Assembly: GCA_016165875.1 (NCBI GenBank)
Contig: JABBOT010000005.1
Coordinates: 4,455,186-4,519,185 of the forward strand
Reading direction: 5' to 3'
Origin: Acanthopleura granulata
Taxonomy: Eukaryota > Mollusca > Polyplacophora > Chitonida > Chitonidae
Length of the DNA stretch: 64,000 nucleotides
In this document: piece by piece, positions 54,801 to 64,000 of the stretch
Layout: each line of letters begins with the position of its first letter
How positions within the stretch are numbered: the first letter of the stretch is position 1
Translations under genes and position numbers: made by a program
The notes under the pieces: generated by a model
What the model saw: only the letters and a program-made list of their open reading frames with translations
What the model was told of the DNA's origin: nothing
Database searches by the model: none

Positions 54801-57800
54801 CTCGTCACGTGAAATATTGAATCAGACCTCAGTGAAATGACACCAGCATCACCTTGGCTTGCTGGTGATTAAAACAAAAGTATAAGGCTGTTGATTTGCC
54901 AATTGATGTCATCTTGGTTTGCCCTAGGCTGTTTATCTATTGAGATCGACCTAGTGACAAGTACGGCTTTACTTCATCATGTCACCTCGGGCACCTAACT
55001 CATCTTCCATGACATGTCCTCAACTTTGCCTCATTTCACCGAAACGTTCCACTCCATGAACGATCCGGAATGTAAGGGATTGTCGTACGATGAAACCTTA
55101 AATCTAGCGTGGCCCGCGCTGGCATTAGCTGGCTTATTACTGTGGCGACCTCCGACGGAAAAGTTTTGAGTTCAGTACTTATTGTGACTAATTTGAAACT
55201 TGTTTGTATTTTCTTTGTCATGGTGTTTTGCTTTGCATAATTATTGCATTACTTAATGCTTATCAGCCATGGCGGCCTCTGTCGGCAAAGTCTTGAGTTC
55301 AGTTCTTAATTGTGACTGATTGTGACCAAGGTGTTTTGCTTATTCCTCAACGTCTGTGGCGGCTTCCGGAAGCAAAGAGCTCAGTACATGTTGCTACTTC
55401 TTTGAAGCTTTTTCTGTGTTTTCCTGGTCATGGTATTTTGTTTTGCATGGTTTCTTGCTTATCATGTTGTTTTGATTGTCAAGGCCTTGGCATTTTAGGT
55501 GGTTCCTGAACCTTTCGTGGTTAGAGGGCTTGCATATGTCGAAGAATATGCAAACCTTTTCGAGTTAAACTCGAAAAGGGTCAAAACAACCGTATCCATA
55601 GATACAAGTGATCAGGAGTTATAAGATAAACATGTTCCATGTATTACTTATCAGCTTCTTCGTTGTATATTGTGAAGTGTAAAATTTCACAAGTCTCAGG
55701 TTAATTATTGTTGTGCATCAAATAGGCGTTCGTTACCACACCAAACATCAACTGATTTTGGCTTAGGTACAAACTGACATCGTGCGATAAATTACACAAA
55801 TGCGACATTGAGTATTAAATCATTAAATATGCCTCCCGAAGCGCTCGAGACAGCCACTGTACCTATGGTAAAATATGGCTACTCGATGGACGGAATTTAG
55901 GGCAGTCATTAATGTGCCTCCCATCCCCAAGTTCGTTAGGATCATGTTAAACAGTCCATAATAGCCTAAAGAGAAAAAGCCCGGGTGAAATGCATGAGAA
56001 TTTAATTGTCATTACATAAGAAATCGTTTAGTTTAAGGAATGTGACAGACTTTTAATTGTAGCTATTATCAATCAGTGAACAGTATTGATTGTTCACTGA
56101 CCAAAGCGCATAAATCATTAACGGGCCTGCCTGACGAAGATTGAGTGGTTAATTTACCCAGATACTGATTAACCCAGTTACTGGAGGTATCTGAACGAAT
56201 ATCATTCTACGTCATTTTCGTTAAATAATATGACAAACTGTAGGATGCAGAGCGAAACTAAAGCAGCGACTGGTGAGTGATAGTTGGCAATTGGTCACAC
56301 ATAACCCAAGAAAACTGGTTTCTTAATTGTCAATTTTCCTACATCACTTACTCCATTGCAGTCTGTATCTGCCTTGGTTGTTAGTTTGAAATAAAACACC
56401 TCTTTGCATGGTGAACGAGTAACAGAACTCCGCCGACTGTATCACGTCCATTTTCACGTACAGGCTGAAAACTGCATGAAGCAGTTTGTTAAATTTTCGC
56501 TCGCACTGGGGTAAATAGAACGTAACTTGTTTTCATTTCAGCCAGGTGCCATGTTGTTCATTTGAACACTTATTTGGTTATTTTAAAATTGTAATTAAGT
56601 CTTGGTCACAACGACTTACTACTTGGAAGAACTTTCGTGACACGCTATATTAGCTTGGACAAAGAAATGTAAGCCATCCCATTAACGCAGGGAAGCAAAG
56701 TGTCGCATGCAAAGGCCAATTTTGTTGACACCTATATGTAACATAATAGCCTTTCTAAAGATCAAACACTGAATGCTAGCTCTTACAAATGTTCGTCTGT
56801 GATACAGTTTCAACAAACAAACTCCTTCGTTTAGTTTATACTAGGCTTACTTAGTGCAGCCGTATACAATATGTCCCTTCAGTAATAGGCTTTAATGTGT
56901 CCTTCTCTATCGTGGGACAAATAAAGTTCACAGTGAACACAGACAAGCCCGTCTCGTGCAAAGTAACAATGGCTTTTCTGTGTTTCATTTACAAAGCCTC
57001 TTATTAAATTTCCTTAACAAGGCCACCTGTCACTTACAGGTTATTGTAACCACGCAGTACTATTGTCTTGGTGTTTTCACCTGTAATGGCTTACGCAGAA
57101 CAATTACAAATTTGGACGGACGGTCACAACTCCTCTGTATGTGGCTTGGTCGCGCAGCCTGCATAGTCACCATAATATGCTAAGCAGACTAAGTGCTTTG
57201 CTCCTGCGTAATAAAACAGAAGGCAATATGCCAGGTTGCTCTCTAGATTTAAAAAACAATGTATCGATAGGGCGACGAGCGGTTGACCTATCCATTAGCT
57301 GTTATACAACTCGTCCTAGAACTGCTGCAGATGTTTCTATGTGTGAGATACGGATCGTGCGCTTAACACTACAGACATAGGTAAAAGGAGGCCACGCAAA
57401 AACTGCTGTGGTGTAAGGTGAAACGCAGCCAACAGACATGCAAAGACATCCATCCATTCAGAAGAGATTGAAAAAACAACGCATGAAAGAGGATAAGGAA
57501 TGAGGAAATTGCGTTTAGTCAGTGCACTTGCTATTAAGCGACAAACATCCGACATGTACATCCATCAATTGTGTATGAATGGACCACTTTCGCTCGGTAA
57601 AGGCTTATTGTTAGGACATTCTTGTTCTTCAAAGGAAATTAGGTCTGTATGCATATGCGACATCCTGAAATCAACCTACAGAATTACAAATGTTTTCGGA
57701 GTACAACCTTTTTCTCGCTGAAGAGGACAGATCGCACACTAGTGTCCAATTTTCGCTACGTTCTGGTTGTTCGGCCACGGCTGTGAGATAGGAGATTTTT

Positions 57801-60800
57801 CAGTTATTTTACGATGTTGCGTTACTTTTACCCGACGCTCCAGATTTCGCTATACATAAAGCAGCACGCATTGAGTATTTCTTGAGTAAGGCATTAAATG
57901 TACGATTAGACAAATTCATAAATATCCCAAAGATAAAAGAAACTCACAGTTAGAGCATTCTGGTGACACCAGATGTCATCAACATCCGCTGCTTATTTCA
58001 TAATTAGTGACGTGACTTTCTTATCGAGTAATTTTGCTGAAAATAACACGATCTTTAAAGAGGAAATTGAAATTCTGCATGGAGAAGGAGAAGTACCGAG
58101 TGCGCTATACATAATAGTTTTTAACATGTTTGTTCTTATACCAGTAAAGAAAGAAAATAATACTGGACTGAAATTACAGGCATAATACATGAGTCACCTG
58201 AGTTCATTATGAAATCCACTCAGAAATAGCTGTATTTGTCATGCATTATTTAAAAGTAGTAAGTATTTTTATTAACTGAGATTTTCATAGTCATCTAATT
58301 AACCCTACTCTGTTTTGTGTATTTGTATGTAGAAAGGAAATCAACGATATAGTCTTTTACGTCTACTTATGTCTACCCAACTCTCAATGTAAACTTAGTG
58401 AAGGGAGCAAGTGTTATTAATTGGTCGTGCGTTAACTGTCTGAAGATTGTCTGAAAGGCCGTCGTACATTTCTGGGTAGGGCTAAATCTTTACCTGTATA
58501 ATATCAGAAAAGTTATAATGTTTCATTAACCTATATTAATCTCACGAGAAAGAGAAGTCAAATGTGTGCTTTTGTCCTCAATCTCCCGAAGCGACAATGT
58601 TATGCCCAGTATGTTAATTGATCCCCCTGGAGACATTTTCCAATTAAGTTCATCTTCCATAAAGCCCGACAGGCAATTAATAAAGTATTATAAAAGCGCT
58701 GGTTTCAACGAAGTAGCGCTTTCCCCATAATTATCGGTCATAACCGTCTACTGCCAGTGTTTGGAGGTGGTTAATTAAATGACTTGCAAGTAATTTCTTG
58801 ACTGTATGCCATGTACCGTTATCTAACATGAACGGTAGCCGTGCTACATATGCAACAAAATATGATCGTATAGATCGCCATGACATTCATAAAGACGTAA
58901 ACATGCAAGTTATGGGGGCACAAAATCAATCTATCCTATCCGTGCCTCTGTGTGCTCACCTGCTTACCTGCCCCTGTCCCTTTTCAATAAATCTTTATAT
59001 ATTCAGGCCTATGTACGTTTTGATAAAAACATTTGGTGAACTAGTTTCGTTCAACTTGAGAAGGAAATCTACAAAAAATCATTTTATTAACATAGGTGTA
59101 CGCCTCTTTGATGGAATATTCTGCATCATTCTCTCTCTTTATTGTCACCACAAAAGCTACTGAGACAATATCAATAGAACTGACTTTGGCCTACTTTCTC
59201 TAGTCTCCATTTCTTAAGGTAACTCTGGGCCAGATTCAATGGTGCATTCCCGACATTAGACTTGACTTTGCTTAGCTCAACTGATCTGTGGTCTAAAGCG
59301 TCATGCCAAAATGTCATATTTGGGCTGAACATTTATCTTGCTTATCAGTAACGAATTCATCTTTTGTGACAGGTGACCAACTTGTGTTGGCCTTCTGAGG
59401 TGACGGTATTTCGCCTTCGGAACTTCATGTATAAGTTATCCCAGTGCATTGTGAGCAGTAACTATGGGGCAACTATGCATTAGTTGTGCCAACTTTATGG
59501 CGTCCATTTTGTATGTAATTACTCCACCACGATCCTATGTGTTCTACTTCTCATGAATTTTAAACACTAAGCATTCATAACAAACCATCTAGATTAGTCA
59601 GCCATGTTTACCAAATACAAAAGAACATAAAGCTGATCCTTATAAGTTATGCTTGCTGGCGTTTCGAATGAGCCAAGTCCACACAAAAGTAGTGCATTGT
59701 ACCAGTATCGAGTAAGCAATGGTCAATTCATGTACGAAAACAGGTTTACTAATTTCTATGTAACAGGTTTCTATTTGACAAATACATGAGTAGTGTTAAT
59801 TCAAGAAGGTTTTTACCGCTAGCCTCTTTATGGAAGAGACTCAGCATAATACTGTGCGAAACAATTAAAGTGGCCTTAGAATCAAATGCAATGGCAAGTG
59901 TAAATAATGCGTACAAGGAGCAATAAAGGTTATGTCGTTTTCTGTTTCAGCGTTTCAAGTGAGATTGGTTGACGGTCCAAACCCAGGTGAAGGTCGACTG
60001 GAAGTCTCCCGTAATGGTTCCACGTGGGGCAATGTCTGTGACAACTTCTTCTCCTCTACCGAGGCCATGGTGGTGTGCAAGGAGCTGGGATATCGGTGGG
60101 GAAATGTGAGTCCCACGGACTACTTCCTCTTCCTCTCAGAAGCGTTGTCCCCCTCTGACTTTAGTCATCAAATACTGATCTGTCTTCACGTAGCAAAAAT
60201 AGTTTCTTGAAACCTGATTGGTGCTTCACGTCGTATGCAAGAGTATTTTACTCACAGTAAGAGGATGTGTATTTTGTTGGAAGAAATCGGACGTTGCTGA
60301 AACGGGAAATGCGAACTCATGCCCTGAATGGTTAAAAGCTTTTGCTTGTGTACTTCCAACAGAAGGAACTAGTGTGCTCTGTTGTAGACCATTGTCGCCT
60401 AGCATATTGTGATTTGATGTCATTAAAATTTTATAATCAATTCAGCTTGGCCCATGGCTTTACTGCGTGTCTAAATTGCTACTGTTTAAGCATTTACATG
60501 CACAACTGGAATAAAAAACCCAACCGAGGCAAATTGACAAGAGGCCAGATTATCACACTAAACTCAGTCCAACGCTGTTATATTTGACATCTGTCTGTTT
60601 GGTAGATGAAGAAGGAACGAAGATGGTCTCTCCCTCTCTCTCATGTAGTTGCTGCGATTGTGCAATATATTGAGTAACATAATTAACAGTACTTTCCTTC
60701 TGACAAATGTTTAATTAGGCAGTTTCTTATTGGTTTCGATTTTATAATATATGAACCAAGTTTTGCGGTATTTGGTTTTATGATTTTCCGAAGGCAGGTA

Positions 60801-63800
60801 ACTTTGTACGTTTCAAATAGAGGCCATTCTTGTCCGTTTTTGGATGAAAAATGGTAAAGCCTTGGTAGACAGATCGGTGGAGGTGTCTCATTTATGCAAG
60901 CCACAAAAGTACCTCGTAACTGATAACTCATTTCAAGGATAGTGATGGACGTGGTTTCGAGCGCACGTCTGGTATGCCAATGGCAACTTTCTACTTGACT
61001 TGTCAGGCTGACAATTCTTCTGTCACACTCTGCTGCACATCCTGTTTTTTGTACTTTGTTCTGGAGCTTTTTCAGAGTTGGTCTCATGTTCTAGTCATTT
61101 GGATATGTTTTTCATGCCAGTTAACAGAAGATGTGTCCTGTCGCACATAAATAACAGTAGGGTATATATCCCTCCAGGGTAGCCTTTATTTCCGGGATTG
61201 CAGACTCAACGTGTTTAGCTGTGACGCATTGTAGAAATCCATAGGTCAACCTGCAGGCTATTGTCGCTCCATTACCTTCAATGGCTGGCCTGTATTCGCT
61301 CCACTCCCTCTGTAGAGATCCTATCTCGTCTGGTTTTGCTTATGTAAGGTGAAACTTTGTAGAGTTTATGTTTTCTGATTAAGCTGACCAAAAAAAAAAA
61401 AAACAAACAAAAAAAAAAAAAAAACCCGTAGGATAAACATTTCGTTGAACTAAATAAATATGGAATTTTGCTACTTCATGCACATATTTTATTGCACTTG
61501 ACCGCTTTTCTGATTAAGTTTTCCCATTTAGTTTATTTACCGGACTGGTTTTAATCTGTAATTCACTGTAGAGAGGATGTCCATCTATGGGACGCTAAGT
61601 AGTGTCCTTTAAGACGAACTGAACCTCACCACTTAATAAGAAATTTCTTCTAACCAAAAATCTAAGCTCCTCCGAATAAGCAACCCGGGCATGAATGAAT
61701 TTTTTTGTTTAATTCATTTCATGATTGTATTCAGACATTCATGTAAATAATTTATACGTAACATTGAAGGTATGCTGATAGCCTACAGAGTCACTGTAGA
61801 GGAATTAACCACAAATCTTTGTCCAGTTACTGGCGAACTGTTTTACATGTGACACATGCCATGTTGGTAGTAGGCAAGTAGTCTTCCGCGAGCTTCCTGT
61901 ATACAATGTAAAACACCAGAGTTCACTGTCGATCATTGCCACCATGTTCAGGCCACAGTGGAAGGCTTGGTAATTGTAAAATCTTCCAACAGAATCTAAG
62001 CATCAAGTCTGACAGTCGTAAATCAATAATGGTTTCCATGTCGATTCCATGTCCATAATCCCAAGGCCCGTTTCCAAAACATCCTGAAACACGAGTTCCC
62101 AAAGGAATATGTTAGCAGTAATATATAAACAGTAAATAAAGCTGGAATCGTATGAAAGAGAAGCAGTCTACAGTTTTCAGTGAAGCAGCGAAGACAATCT
62201 CTATTCTAGCCATGGCATCTTATTCAAAATTCAGAGTCATAGGCCGTGAATAATTTCTACCTCGAATCAAAATGTAAATATTTGAATTGCAACTGTTAGT
62301 AAAAGAAACAGGAATACCTATACAGTCCATACACCGTGGTCAAATGAAATCGTGTGTTATAATTAAGTCTAGGTTCGGTTGTGCCAGTGTTTCACGGAGA
62401 TTCTCAGACAACGCAAGGAGCACTAATGTCAACTATACATGGTTTGATTAACGACAAATAAACTAGCATGATACACGATTTTGATGCCGATTACACATTA
62501 TGACCCCTAGATCATTGGTTTCATCCATTCAGCGTCACTGGAAAGCCTCCTCCTCTTCACACCAATCAGACCGGATTTCTTACTTTCTATACTTTCATAA
62601 CTCTTTGGTTGTTTGTGGTCAACGCTGTTTTGGAACCTGATTTTGCCGTTATTGAACCTGAACATCCATTTTGGTTCACGACTGGTATCCGAATGTCTGC
62701 TATGACGCGTAGATTCATCAAGAACATAAATCAATTGTCATTTAAGCATATTTTAATTGAAAGTAATATTTTTGGCACACAATGTAAAGCATAAAGGCAA
62801 ATAACAGAAAAAGAAACGTCTTAACGCCATGCAATGTTGTTTTTACAGAAAGTGAGCGGCGATGCATATGGTGAACCCACAGGACCTGTGGTTCTGGACA
62901 CGGTCATGTGTCAGCCCAGGGACACCAAACTATCGGACTGTTTCCACCGCTGGGGAACACATAAATGCTCCACTTCTCAGATAACGGGAGTCAAATGCTC
63001 CAACAGCTCTGGTAAGGGGTCGAGAATTGCCCAAAATAAGCAATCGTCGTCTTCTGATGTCAAAACATCGATCCCACACTTAAACATACACGGAATAAAA
63101 GCGTCACTGGCACCAGATTACGATGATTTTTTGGGCGCATGTACTTGTTAATTTTTATCTTATTACAGTATTTTATAATATATGTGCTAAGATTTGGTAA
63201 ATACAAAAATATAACCAATCACACATAAAGCTGTTCGTCACGTTTTACTTGTGCTCATTGAAGCAAGGTGATAATAAATCAAGTGGGCGAGGTGCTTGGA
63301 ATTTCAACGTTAAATATCACAAAAGTTTACCATTTGTGTGTTTCTGAAAAAGGCTTCTGGCTAAATGGAATCAGCGTCAACAACCTGCTGATTTGCATCC
63401 GTGCACCATACCACCGTGTATCTGAACAGAAAGACGATCACATGTGGAAATTAAATCGTGCCTTACTATTCTTTCATGGTTATCTTCACAAATTGCTGAT
63501 GGATGGTTGTTGTTACAGTGATGCTGGGTACAGGGGATGATAGTCACTTTGGCTCAGTTAAGATAGAGACGGTTTTGGGATGGACCCCTGTCTGCGACAC
63601 GGACTGGAACGACGCAGCTGCCAATGTGGTCTGCACAGAGCTGGGATTCGTATTTGGAACAGCGCTTTGTTGCTCCAAGCTGAGCGGTCAGCCGCGCTCC
63701 TTGTCCTTCCGGTCTGTGGATAGAGTGAAGTGTTCTGGCTCGGAAACATCTCTGGATCAGTGCAATATTACAACCAGGCGACGACCATGCTCGTATTTGA

Positions 63801-63851
63801 GAAACGCTGCTGTCATTTGCTATAACACGTCCAAGAGTAAAGTCAATATGA
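39732..63851 (+). CDS. Secreted or membrane SRCR-domain protein, 5' part (partial, runs off right edge)
   Basis: The model joins 39732-39849, 59951-60105, 62849-63011 and 63519-63851, giving 256 residues and an open end. Residues 1-23 form a signal peptide (basic N-terminus, hydrophobic core [10 protein letters not shown], likely cut after Ser23). Residues 24-39 are a Pro/Arg-rich linker. SRCR domain 1 spans about 43-141, with Cys69, 82, 112, 122, 131 and 141 (group A pattern). SRCR domain 2 spans about 148-246, with Cys171, 184, 217, 227, 236 and 246 plus an extra adjacent pair, Cys196-Cys197. SRCR domains mediate extracellular ligand or pathogen recognition and are greatly expanded in molluscs and echinoderms. 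The leftover base of exon 1 and the two leading bases of the exon at 59951 make Ala40, so the 20.1 kb join is phase-consistent. More exons may hide in the intron, and further domains are expected beyond 64000. The specific family member is not identifiable. Confidence 0.8.
42322..42353. repeat. (AAT)n microsatellite
   Basis: About eight AAT units. Confidence 0.9.
42850..43775. repeat. About 35-bp minisatellite with nested higher-order duplications
   Basis: Basic unit: ACAACACATGACACCATAG followed by a TTTTACCTACATGCG-type half. Inside it, a 33-bp variant (CCTCACTGCTACAACACGAC) repeats four times at 43292-43425. A block of about 119 bp with GGCTATCCGACTGCGACAAC occurs twice (about 43450-43690). 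Confidence 0.92.
43875..44175 (+). mobile_element. MITE-like family A copy, one end
   Basis: GTGTGATAGTTGGCAAATGG, TCAGGGTTTTATTCTAATTG, TTGGCTTAAGCCGAAGTCGG and AGAAGTGCTCTAAATG are well preserved. Confidence 0.7.
44905..44975 (+). repeat. SINE family 1, 3' tail
   Basis: CCGGTTTCCTCCGAAATTAA, TGCTGGCAGCCAACGTAAAA and GTGAAATATTCC before AAATACATAAATAAT. Confidence 0.7.
46205..46335 (-). repeat. Dispersed repeat family B fragment, inverted
   Basis: CGACATTCGTGTACCAACCG and AATCACCAAAGAACTAAGAA parallel the minus-strand copy at 21845-21965. Confidence 0.5.
46690..47095. mobile_element. MITE-like family A, complete copy with terminal inverted repeats
   Basis: The left end has AGTAAAACCAGAGCAGCGTC and a TTATGATAGTGGACA block. 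The right end (about 47030-47095) carries its inverted counterpart, TGTCACACTATCGTTACTGC then TCCAGTTTTACTCTCC. Between them is about 300 bp of non-coding interior (AGTCACGGTTTTATTCTAAC, GCATTGTCAATGGCAATTTA). No clear target duplication could be read. Confidence 0.7.
49370..49390 (+). other. Potential G-quadruplex motif
   Basis: GGGGGG, TT, GGGGG, T, GGG, T, GGG is a textbook four-run motif with one- and two-base loops, inside SRCR intron 1. Confidence 0.5.
50190..50545 (-). repeat. SINE family 2, longest copy, inverted
   Basis: CTTTATTTGATTGTCC and CATTTATACGATGTC (shared tail complement) lead into GGGATACCCGGGGTAAACCA, CACCATATTGGTGGAAGAAA, CACCAGCAGGCAGAGCGAGA and GGCTGGGTTTGAACTCTCGC (B-box complement). 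It ends near CTCTAACCACCAGCCCAGAC. About 350 bp. Confidence 0.8.
51295..51375 (-). repeat. tRNA-Ser-like SINE head (copy 1), inverted
   Basis: On the minus strand TAGTCTCGTGGTAGAACCGT and CTGGTTCAAATCCGCAGC flank an anticodon-like region. It is a degraded match to tRNA-Ser without a variable arm, so it is not a functional gene. Confidence 0.55.
51495..51575 (-). repeat. tRNA-Ser-like SINE head (copy 2), inverted
   Basis: On the minus strand TAGTCTAGTGGTAAAGGCGT, GGACTCGAAATCC (like the tRNA-Ser CGA anticodon arm) and CTGGTTCAAATCCTCAGC. It is about 200 bp from copy 1 in the same orientation. Confidence 0.6.
52020..52525 (+). repeat. Dispersed repeat family B copy
   Basis: TTGTAATTAAAACGCAAGTG, AGATACATATATTTGATTAA and ACTTATAAACTATAG are followed 330 bp later by GTATTCGAGTGTCTGTTATG. 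Same order as at 62420-62720. Confidence 0.6.
52612..52745 (-). repeat. SINE family 1 fragment, inverted
   Basis: TTTATTTATTTATTTATTTA, CGCTCAAGGATATTTC, TTTTATGCGGCGATTGCC and GGACAGAGCCCATG. Confidence 0.75.
55144..55475. repeat. Three diverged tandem units of 90-125 bp
   Basis: Units begin near 55144, 55270 and 55358 with GGCGACCTCCGACGG, GGCGGCCTCTGTCGG and GGCGGCTTCCGGAAG. Each continues through a TTGAGTTCAGT-like and a GTGTTTTGCTTT-like motif. Confidence 0.65.
55555..55579. other. Perfect 12-bp-arm palindrome
   Basis: CCTTTTCGAGTT and its exact reverse complement are separated by a single A. Confidence 0.9.
56073..56100. other. Short hairpin
   Basis: TCAGTGAACA and TGTTCACTGA pair exactly across an 8-base loop. 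Confidence 0.85.
56240..56350 (+). mobile_element. MITE-like family A fragment
   Basis: GTGATAGTTGGCAATTGGTC, ACACATAACCC and TTGTCAATTTTCCTAC match one family A end. Confidence 0.55.
59951..60105 (+). CDS. SRCR domain 1, first-half exon
   Basis: The acceptor is TCTGTTTCAG. It encodes [18 protein letters not shown], then [21 protein letters not shown] and RWGN, and stops at donor GTGAGT in phase 0. The motifs VRLVDG, GxVCD and VVCxxLGY are diagnostic of SRCR domains. Confidence 0.93.
60510..60590 (-). mobile_element. MITE-like family A fragment, inverted
   Basis: GGAATAAAAAACCCAACCGA and GGCAAATTGACAAGAGGCCA match the inner part of the inverted copy at 30905-31035. Confidence 0.5.
60683..61339 (-). 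pseudogene. Protein-like relic of unknown family, two blocks in one frame
   Basis: I do not recognise this protein. Two open blocks share one minus-strand frame. Block 1 (61339-61124, 72 codons, no ATG) includes [20 protein letters not shown], a [18 protein letters not shown] segment, [19 protein letters not shown] and ATGHIFC before TAA. After 13 codons containing two more stops, block 2 (61087-60683, 134 residues) starts at an ATG. It includes [40 protein letters not shown] and [15 protein letters not shown]. Composition is protein-like (W, C, Y, charged residues spread evenly) and unlike simple repeats. It lies antisense in an SRCR intron, which fits a decayed mobile-element ORF or retrocopy. 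It could also be chance. Confidence 0.3.
61391..61425. repeat. Poly-A tracts
   Basis: Two A runs separated by AACAAACAA; simple sequence. Confidence 0.95.
62030..62190 (+). repeat. Dispersed repeat family C copy
   Basis: CCGTTTCCAAAACATCCTGA, CCCAAAGGAATATGTTAGCA and ATATAAACAGTAAATAAAGC repeat the block at 33760-34025. Confidence 0.6.
62420..62720 (+). repeat. Dispersed repeat family B copy
   Basis: TTTGATTAACGACAAATAAA is followed by CTATACTTTCATAACTCTTT, TGCCGTTATTGAACCTGAAC and CTGGTATCCGAATGTCTGCT. It abuts the acceptor of the next SRCR exon by only 130 bp. Confidence 0.62.
62849..63011 (+). CDS. SRCR domain 1, second-half exon
   Basis: The acceptor is TTTTTACAG, the exon begins in phase 0 and ends in phase 1 at donor GTAAGG. 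It encodes [28 protein letters not shown] and ITGVKCS, completing the six-cysteine domain begun at 59951. Splitting one domain over two exons is usual for group A SRCR domains. Confidence 0.93.
63519..63851 (+). CDS. SRCR domain 2 exon
   Basis: The acceptor is GTTACAG, the exon is symmetric phase 1 to phase 1, and the donor GTAAGT starts at 63852. One whole SRCR domain lies in this exon: [53 protein letters not shown]. It has eight cysteines but lacks the usual C1 and C4. The two extra ones form an adjacent CC pair after the LGF motif. Confidence 0.92.
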
Positions 63852-64000
63852 GTAAGTTAAATACCGTGAATACTTCAAGTTGTTGTGAACAGACTGTTTT
63901 CTGGTAAAACTTGAAGTAAACAGTCTGCTCTTAGAATGCCATCAGTTTTCAGTGAGCTCTTTTTCTTTGTAACATAAATCACAGTTTCATGTCTGATGTG

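Larger units (their letters stand above)
39850..59950 (+). other. SRCR gene intron 1 (20.1 kb)
   Basis: Bounded by GTAAGT and TTTCAG, phase 1. It carries the 35-bp minisatellite, family A and B elements, SINE copies and tRNA-Ser-like repeats. The stretches 39850-42840, 44180-44900, 44975-46200, 47100-50185, 52750-55140 and 55590-59950 contain only isolated short reading frames and simple tracts. Additional symmetric phase-1 exons cannot be excluded. Confidence 0.6.
60106..62848 (+). other. SRCR gene intron inside domain 1
   Basis: 2.7 kb, phase 0. It contains a family A fragment (60510-60590), an antisense protein-like relic (60683-61339), two A-rich tracts (61390-61425), a family C copy and a family B copy. 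Confidence 0.85.

Noticed and set aside
55970..56230. Cluster of homeodomain-like TAAT motifs suggesting an enhancer
   Set aside because: The number of TAAT/ATTA words is about what this base composition predicts; conservation data would be needed.
58798..59163. 121-codon plus-strand reading frame in SRCR intron 1
   Set aside because: No known motif, biased composition and no phase-compatible splice sites at its ends.

Overview
This 64 kb window is AT-rich eukaryotic genomic DNA. It has spliced genes, long introns and very dense repeats. Several tRNA-derived SINE-like elements share one 3' tail, many minisatellites are present, and the third gene encodes a secreted SRCR protein. Together these suggest a marine invertebrate, most likely a mollusc; that assignment is inference. 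No prokaryotic features, rRNA genes, functional tRNA genes or CRISPR arrays were seen.

Three protein-coding genes can be supported. (1) About 449-7516, + strand: the 3' part of AAMP, a WD40 protein whose yeast homologue is Sqt1. Four coding exons are visible. Earlier exons lie outside the window, and one internal exon of about 91 nt that reading phase requires could not be found. (2) 12211-19778, - strand: a complete three-exon GOLPH3 gene of 293 residues, with the PI4P-binding residues and the beta-hairpin region intact. AAMP and GOLPH3 converge tail to tail. (3) From 39732, + strand, running off the right edge: a secreted SRCR-domain protein. A signal-peptide exon is followed by a 20.1 kb intron, one six-cysteine SRCR domain split over two exons, and a second SRCR domain in a single exon. 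All visible junctions agree in phase.

The rest is repeats. Minisatellites lie in the AAMP introns (21-, 28-, about 41- and about 103-bp units) and in GOLPH3 intron 2 (44-bp unit, about 20 copies). Others lie between GOLPH3 and the SRCR gene (121-bp x5 almost identical, about 34-bp, 21-bp and 59-bp units) and in the large SRCR intron (about 35-bp unit over 0.9 kb). Several SINE families with different tRNA-like heads recur in both orientations. At least three non-autonomous inverted-repeat elements are visible. One is a TTAA-flanked MITE just downstream of the GOLPH3 stop that carries the nearest good polyadenylation signal for that gene. Two further dispersed repeat families (modules B and C) recur several times.

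The roughly 20 kb between GOLPH3 and the SRCR gene has no convincing gene. A decayed protein-like reading frame of unknown family lies antisense inside an SRCR intron (60683-61339). AAMP and GOLPH3 look like housekeeping genes (ribosome assembly and Golgi retention). The SRCR gene looks like a secreted or cell-surface recognition protein. Nothing suggests that the three act in one pathway.
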